A stretch of 64,000 bases of DNA from JBBDWR01 sp040902745. GTDB taxonomy: Bacteria > Actinomycetota > UBA4738 > HRBIN12. The translations under genes were made by a program, and so were the position numbers. Numbering within the stretch: the stretch's first letter is position 1; each line of letters starts with the position of its first letter. Positions 60,599 through 64,000 of the stretch are shown here, piece after piece. The notes below the pieces were generated by a model. The model saw only the letters and a program-made list of their open reading frames with translations, was not told the DNA's origin and did no database searches. The stretch covers positions 1 to 64,000 of the forward strand of contig JBBDWR010000028.1 of assembly GCA_040902745.1 (NCBI GenBank), given 5' to 3'.

Positions 60599-61551
60599 AG
60601 GCCGCCACCTCAGAGCGGGCGCATCGCACTCTTTTGGAGAACGGGTGGCCGGTCGTCACCGCGATCGTTCCCACCCACGATCGCCCTGAGCTGTTGGCCC
60701 GAGCGATCCGCAGCGTCCTGGCCCAGGACTACCCGGGCCGCATCGAGATCCTCATCGTGTTCGACCAGCGCGACCCACAGGCGCCGGACGTGGGTGAAGC
60801 GAGCGATCGCGACCTCGTGTTGTCCACCAACGAGCGCAGTCCGGGACTGGCCGGGTCGCGCAACACCGGTGCGCTGGCGGCCTCCGGCGAGTTGCTGGCG
60901 TTCCTCGACGATGACGACGAGTGGCTCCCCTCCAAGCTGCGGCTTCAGGTCGAGGCGCTGCGCTCACATCCGGAGGCGTCGTTGGCAACGTGCGGGATCT
61001 ACGTGATCAACGGTCAGCGGGAGATCGTGCGAAGCCCACCGGGGCCGCGCGTCACGCTCGATCACCTCACCCGTTCGCGGCGCATGGAGGTCCACTCCTC
61101 GACGCTCGTGATGCGGCGCGACCGCCTGCTCGACGACATCGGCTTGGTGGACGAGGACATCCCGGGCAGTTACGGCGAGGACTACGACCTACTGCTTCGA
61201 GCAGCCAAGTTCGCGCCGATCGTCGCGGTTCCCGAACCGCTCGCGCGCGTTCACTGGGCGGGGTCGTTCTTCGCCGATCGCTGGGGCACGATCGTGCCGG
61301 CACTGGAGTATCAGCTTGCCAAACATCCGGAGCTCACTCGCGATCCTCGCAACCTGAGCCGCATGTACGGACGGATCGCGTTCGCGTACGCGGCATCGGG
61401 CGACAAGGAGAAAGCGCGGCGGTGGGCGCGCGACTCGGTCCGCCTCGACCCGCGTCAGCCGCGTGGGTACCTCGCGTACGCCGTCGCGAGCGGCATCGTG
61501 CGACCGGCGTGGGTGATCAAGGCCGTCAACGCGACGGGGAGGGGCGTATGA
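60595..61551 (+). CDS. Family 2 glycosyltransferase
   Basis: A GT-A enzyme of 318 residues with VVTAIVPTHDRPELLARAI, SPGLAGSRNTGALAASGELL, the DXD-like FLDDDDEWLPSKL, and GEDYDLLLRAAK with the catalytic acidic residues. A C-terminal helical region (about 225-318, TPR-like KEKARRWARDSVRLDP) may be for protein contact. It adds a sugar to the lipid-linked repeat unit. GTG and stop overlap the neighbours, so the operon is continuous. Confidence 0.9.
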   Translation: MKAATSERAHRTLLENGWPVVTAIVPTHDRPELLARAIRSVLAQDYPGRIEILIVFDQRDPQAPDVGEASDRDLVLSTNERSPGLAGSRNTGALAASGELLAFLDDDDEWLPSKLRLQVEALRSHPEASLATCGIYVINGQREIVRSPPGPRVTLDHLTRSRRMEVHSSTLVMRRDRLLDDIGLVDEDIPGSYGEDYDLLLRAAKFAPIVAVPEPLARVHWAGSFFADRWGTIVPALEYQLAKHPELTRDPRNLSRMYGRIAFAYAASGDKEKARRWARDSVRLDPRQPRGYLAYAVASGIVRPAWVIKAVNATGRGV

Positions 61552-62900
61552 GCTCCATCGATGTCAACGTCGGCGCCCGGGTCGAGCCGCGACTGGGTGC
61601 TCCCCGCCTGCCGTACGGCTGGATGTTCTACATGGTCTTCGGCGGGTTCCTGCTGTGGTGGGTACTCGGGATGGCGGTCTTCGTCTGGTTCATCATGGGA
61701 GCGGCGATGGGGTTGTCGCTGCTGATGCGCGACAAGGTCGAAGCTCCGACCGGGTTCGGCGTCTGGGTGTTGTTCCTCGTGTGGATGCTCGCGTCCTCGA
61801 TTATGCTGGGCGAACCCGGCAGGCTCGTTCCGTTCGGATTCCGTGCGTTGCAGTACGGCGCGGCCACGGCGGTGTTCCTGTTCATCTACAACGCCCCGCG
61901 CTCCAAGATGTCGGACAAGGCGATCGTGATGGCCGTCGTCAGCCTTTGGGTGATCGTCGTCCTCGGCGGGTTCCTCGGTGTGCTGATGCCCGGGTTCGAG
62001 GCGCCCAGTCCGATGGAGCTCGCCCTACCCGGCGGGCTCACGTCGAACGGGTGGGTCAAGAACATGGTGCATCTGCAGTTCGCGCAGGTGCAGACCTTCC
62101 TCGGCTACGATGCCCCGCGACCCAAGTTCCCCTTCGAGTACACCAACGACTGGGGCGGAGCGATCGCACTGCTCACGCCGTTCGCGATCCTCGGATGGAC
62201 CTTCTTGCGCACAAGGTCCTCGCGCAACCTGTTCCGCCTGGTCCTGGTTCTGGCGGTCGTCCCGGTGATCCTGTCGATGAACCGCGGGCTCTGGGTGTCG
62301 CTGTCGGTGGGGATCCTCTACGCGGCCTTGCGGTTGGCCCAGAAGGGCAAGGGCGGGCCGCTGGGGTATCTGCTGTTCGGTGTGGCGGTGATCGGGATCC
62401 TCGTGCTGTTCAGTCCACTTCGGGGCGTGATCCAGGCGCGAATCGACACCGGCCACAGCGACGAGGGCCGCACGACCCTCTACGGCGAAGCCGCTCGAGG
62501 CGTTCGGGAGTCACCCCTGTTCGGCTATGGATCGCCGCAGGATTCGGAGGAGAACTCCAACCTGCCGTCGGTCGGAACCCACGGACAGTTCTGGCTCGTG
62601 ATGTATTCGCACGGCATCCCGGGCATCGTGTTCTTCATCTCCTGGTATCTCGTGATGCTGTGGAAGATGCGGCGCGTCCAGACGGAATTGATCTTGTGGT
62701 GTCAGGTCGTCGTGCTGATCGCCTTCGTCCAGCTCCTGTTCTACGGACAGCTTCCGGCGCAACTCATCATCACGATGGTGGCCGGTGCGCTGGGCCTGCG
62801 CGCCGTTCGCGACGTTGCCCGGGACAATCGGGAGCGGCGAGTCGCCACGCTCCGATCCGAGGCGGGGCTGCCCGGCGGCGGGGCTCCGGTCGTTCCGTGA
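61548..62900 (+). CDS. O-antigen ligase/polymerase-like membrane protein
   Basis: A 450-residue membrane protein with about ten to twelve helices and a large extracytoplasmic loop near residues 285-355 containing GRTTLYGEAARGVRESPLFG and GSPQDSEENSNLPSVGTHGQ. That pattern fits the Wzy_C (O-antigen ligase/polymerase) family, which joins repeat units or ligates finished chains. The ATG overlaps the GT2 stop. No Wzx-type flippase is visible in the window and may lie beyond its end. Confidence 0.88.
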   Translation: MSSIDVNVGARVEPRLGAPRLPYGWMFYMVFGGFLLWWVLGMAVFVWFIMGAAMGLSLLMRDKVEAPTGFGVWVLFLVWMLASSIMLGEPGRLVPFGFRALQYGAATAVFLFIYNAPRSKMSDKAIVMAVVSLWVIVVLGGFLGVLMPGFEAPSPMELALPGGLTSNGWVKNMVHLQFAQVQTFLGYDAPRPKFPFEYTNDWGGAIALLTPFAILGWTFLRTRSSRNLFRLVLVLAVVPVILSMNRGLWVSLSVGILYAALRLAQKGKGGPLGYLLFGVAVIGILVLFSPLRGVIQARIDTGHSDEGRTTLYGEAARGVRESPLFGYGSPQDSEENSNLPSVGTHGQFWLVMYSHGIPGIVFFISWYLVMLWKMRRVQTELILWCQVVVLIAFVQLLFYGQLPAQLIITMVAGALGLRAVRDVARDNRERRVATLRSEAGLPGGGAPVVP

Positions 62901-64000
62901 GTGACGCCGGAGCGCCGACTGCTCCTGCGTCGGCCGCGCCGCTCGACTGGCTCCTTCCGGTCCTGTGGCCCGGGCCGGGCGTGCACGCGGGGCTCGAAGC
63001 CCCCTCGGGCCAGCGCGTGGTCGCCTCCTACGCCGTCCTCCCCAGCCCGGCGAAACCGCGCCTGCTAGTCCCGCTCGGCGCTCCCCGTGCCGCGGCGGCG
63101 GCGCTCCTGCAGTTCAACCAGGCGATGCGACAGCCTGCGCGTCTTCGCAAGGCGGCCGGGAGCCTTGCCTTCCGCCTCGGAGCCGGCGGCCGCCTCGCGC
63201 GCGCGACGTTGCATGTGACCGACGACGGTGGGGGAGGCGCGAGGATCGAGTCGCTCCTGCGCGCCGGTCTCGACGCCCCCGATGCGGTCGTCGCGGTGGT
63301 CCTCGGAGCGGTGCGCCCGAACGCGAAGCCCGTGGTCCAATTGCTCGATGTGACCGGCCGGGTAGTCGCGTTCGCGAAGGTGGCGTGGAACGAACTCACC
63401 CGTGCGCTCGTGGAGCGTGAGGCGGAGGTGCTGGCTGCGTGGGCGATGGAGCCCCCGGGTGCGTTCGACGTCCCGCGTCCCCTGTTCCGGGGGACGCTGG
63501 GGGGCAATCCGGTCCACGCCGTCTCGGCCGCTCCCCAACCCGTGCTGCGCCGCGGTCCGACGGAGGTTCCCGTCCAGGTCGTTGCAGAGATCGCGAACCG
63601 CGGCGGCACCGATCGACGGGCGATGACCTCGCACGTCGGGTGGTCGATGCTCCATCGACGGATCGCGAACGCGACGGACGGCACGGCGATCGCCGACCGC
63701 GCGGCCGCTGCGCTCGACCTCGTCGAGCGGCGTTGGGGATCCGAGACGATGATATTCGGCGCCTGGCACGGGGATTTCGCTCCGTGGAACACCACGTGGC
63801 ACCGGGGCCGGTGGGTGGTGTGGGACTGGGAACGGGCCGGTGAGGGGGTTCCCGTGGGGCTCGATGCGGTCCACTGGGAGATCCAAGTCGCGTCACACGC
63901 GGCGAACCGCGACCTCCGGGCGGCCCTTGCCACCGCCGGACCTGCGATCGACCGGGTCTTGGAGCCACTCGGTGTACGCCAACCGGGTCCGGTTCTCGCG
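62897..64000 (+). CDS. Aminoglycoside-phosphotransferase-like kinase, partial
   Basis: Open from GTG 62897, which overlaps the previous stop, to the end of the window (368 codons, 3' end missing). The C-terminal part has the kinase motif GAWHGDFAPWNTTW (catalytic Asp and metal Asn) and VVWDWERAGEG in place of the DFG-type motif, as in APH/choline-kinase proteins. The N-terminal 250 residues are divergent and Ala-rich. In a polysaccharide operon it may phosphorylate a sugar or a regulator rather than an antibiotic; this is inference. Confidence 0.8.
   Translation, partial: MSDAGAPTAPASAAPLDWLLPVLWPGPGVHAGLEAPSGQRVVASYAVLPSPAKPRLLVPLGAPRAAAAALLQFNQAMRQPARLRKAAGSLAFRLGAGGRLARATLHVTDDGGGGARIESLLRAGLDAPDAVVAVVLGAVRPNAKPVVQLLDVTGRVVAFAKVAWNELTRALVEREAEVLAAWAMEPPGAFDVPRPLFRGTLGGNPVHAVSAAPQPVLRRGPTEVPVQVVAEIANRGGTDRRAMTSHVGWSMLHRRIANATDGTAIADRAAAALDLVERRWGSETMIFGAWHGDFAPWNTTWHRGRWVVWDWERAGEGVPVGLDAVHWEIQVASHAANRDLRAALATAGPAIDRVLEPLGVRQPGPVLA

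Overview
The window is about 64 kb of GC-rich DNA with the gene content of an uncultured, probably deep-branching actinomycete (Actinomycetota). The block glmU-prs-rplY-pth-mfd-surA-like-mazG-eno-divIC-S1-DUF501/ppx (about 7.6-25.8 kb) has the same core order as the Mycobacterium tuberculosis Rv1014c-Rv1026 region. Codon use is strongly G/C-biased and GTG starts are common. Many genes start 6-9 bases after a TAnnnT hexamer, which suggests leaderless transcription. Several genes are broken by one-base homopolymer slips, and one has an apparent micro-inversion, so some damage could come from assembly or amplification.

Layout. (1) 1-7.6 kb: a nitrous-oxide reductase (nos) cassette, nosZ - cupredoxin lipoprotein - membrane protein - nosD - nosF - nosY - Rrf2 regulator, bounded by two identical 23-bp direct repeats and ending beside a truncated gene. 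(2) 7.6-26.6 kb: the conserved housekeeping block. It is interrupted by two copper-type lipoprotein genes, a TetR/SMR drug-efflux pair with a perfect operator, a secreted beta-helix protein and a family 4 glycosyltransferase. (3) 26.6-29.2 kb: a nucleotide-sugar dehydrogenase and epimerase pair, then tRNA-Leu(UAA). (4) 29.2-43.8 kb: typA, a secreted DUF1501/DUF1800 pair (DUF1800 frameshifted), cell-wall enzymes (VanY-like, L,D-transpeptidase, M23), a frameshifted YndJ-like gene, a TIGR01777 protein, a sorbosone dehydrogenase-like protein, and two phosphodiester-glycosidase paralogues around a PPK2 polyphosphate kinase. (5) 43.9-48.3 kb: an operon of serine/alanine-glyoxylate aminotransferase, malyl-CoA lyase and a two-subunit acyl-CoA ligase that looks more like malate-CoA ligase (MtkAB) than succinyl-CoA synthetase. 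(6) 48.5-55.8 kb: cyclophilin, Bcp, a DUF255 thioredoxin-like protein, a broken cyclase/AAA/TPR regulator and three orphan LuxR-type response regulators. (7) 56.2-64 kb: a tightly coupled surface-polysaccharide operon with two sulfotransferases and an antibiotic-phosphotransferase-like kinase that runs off the window.

How the parts may work together (inference). The nos cassette would let the cell respire N2O, with Rrf2 as a likely NO/redox sensor and the small cupredoxins as possible electron or copper carriers. The 43.9-48.3 kb operon would connect glyoxylate, serine and malate/malyl-CoA as in the serine cycle. The three response regulators lie directly upstream of the sulfated-glycan operon and are candidates for controlling it. 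The strongest leads are the repeat-bounded nos cassette, the Mtk-type operon with a palindromic leader site, the sulfated polysaccharide locus, the DUF501-Ppx fusion and the inverted segment in the cyclase gene.
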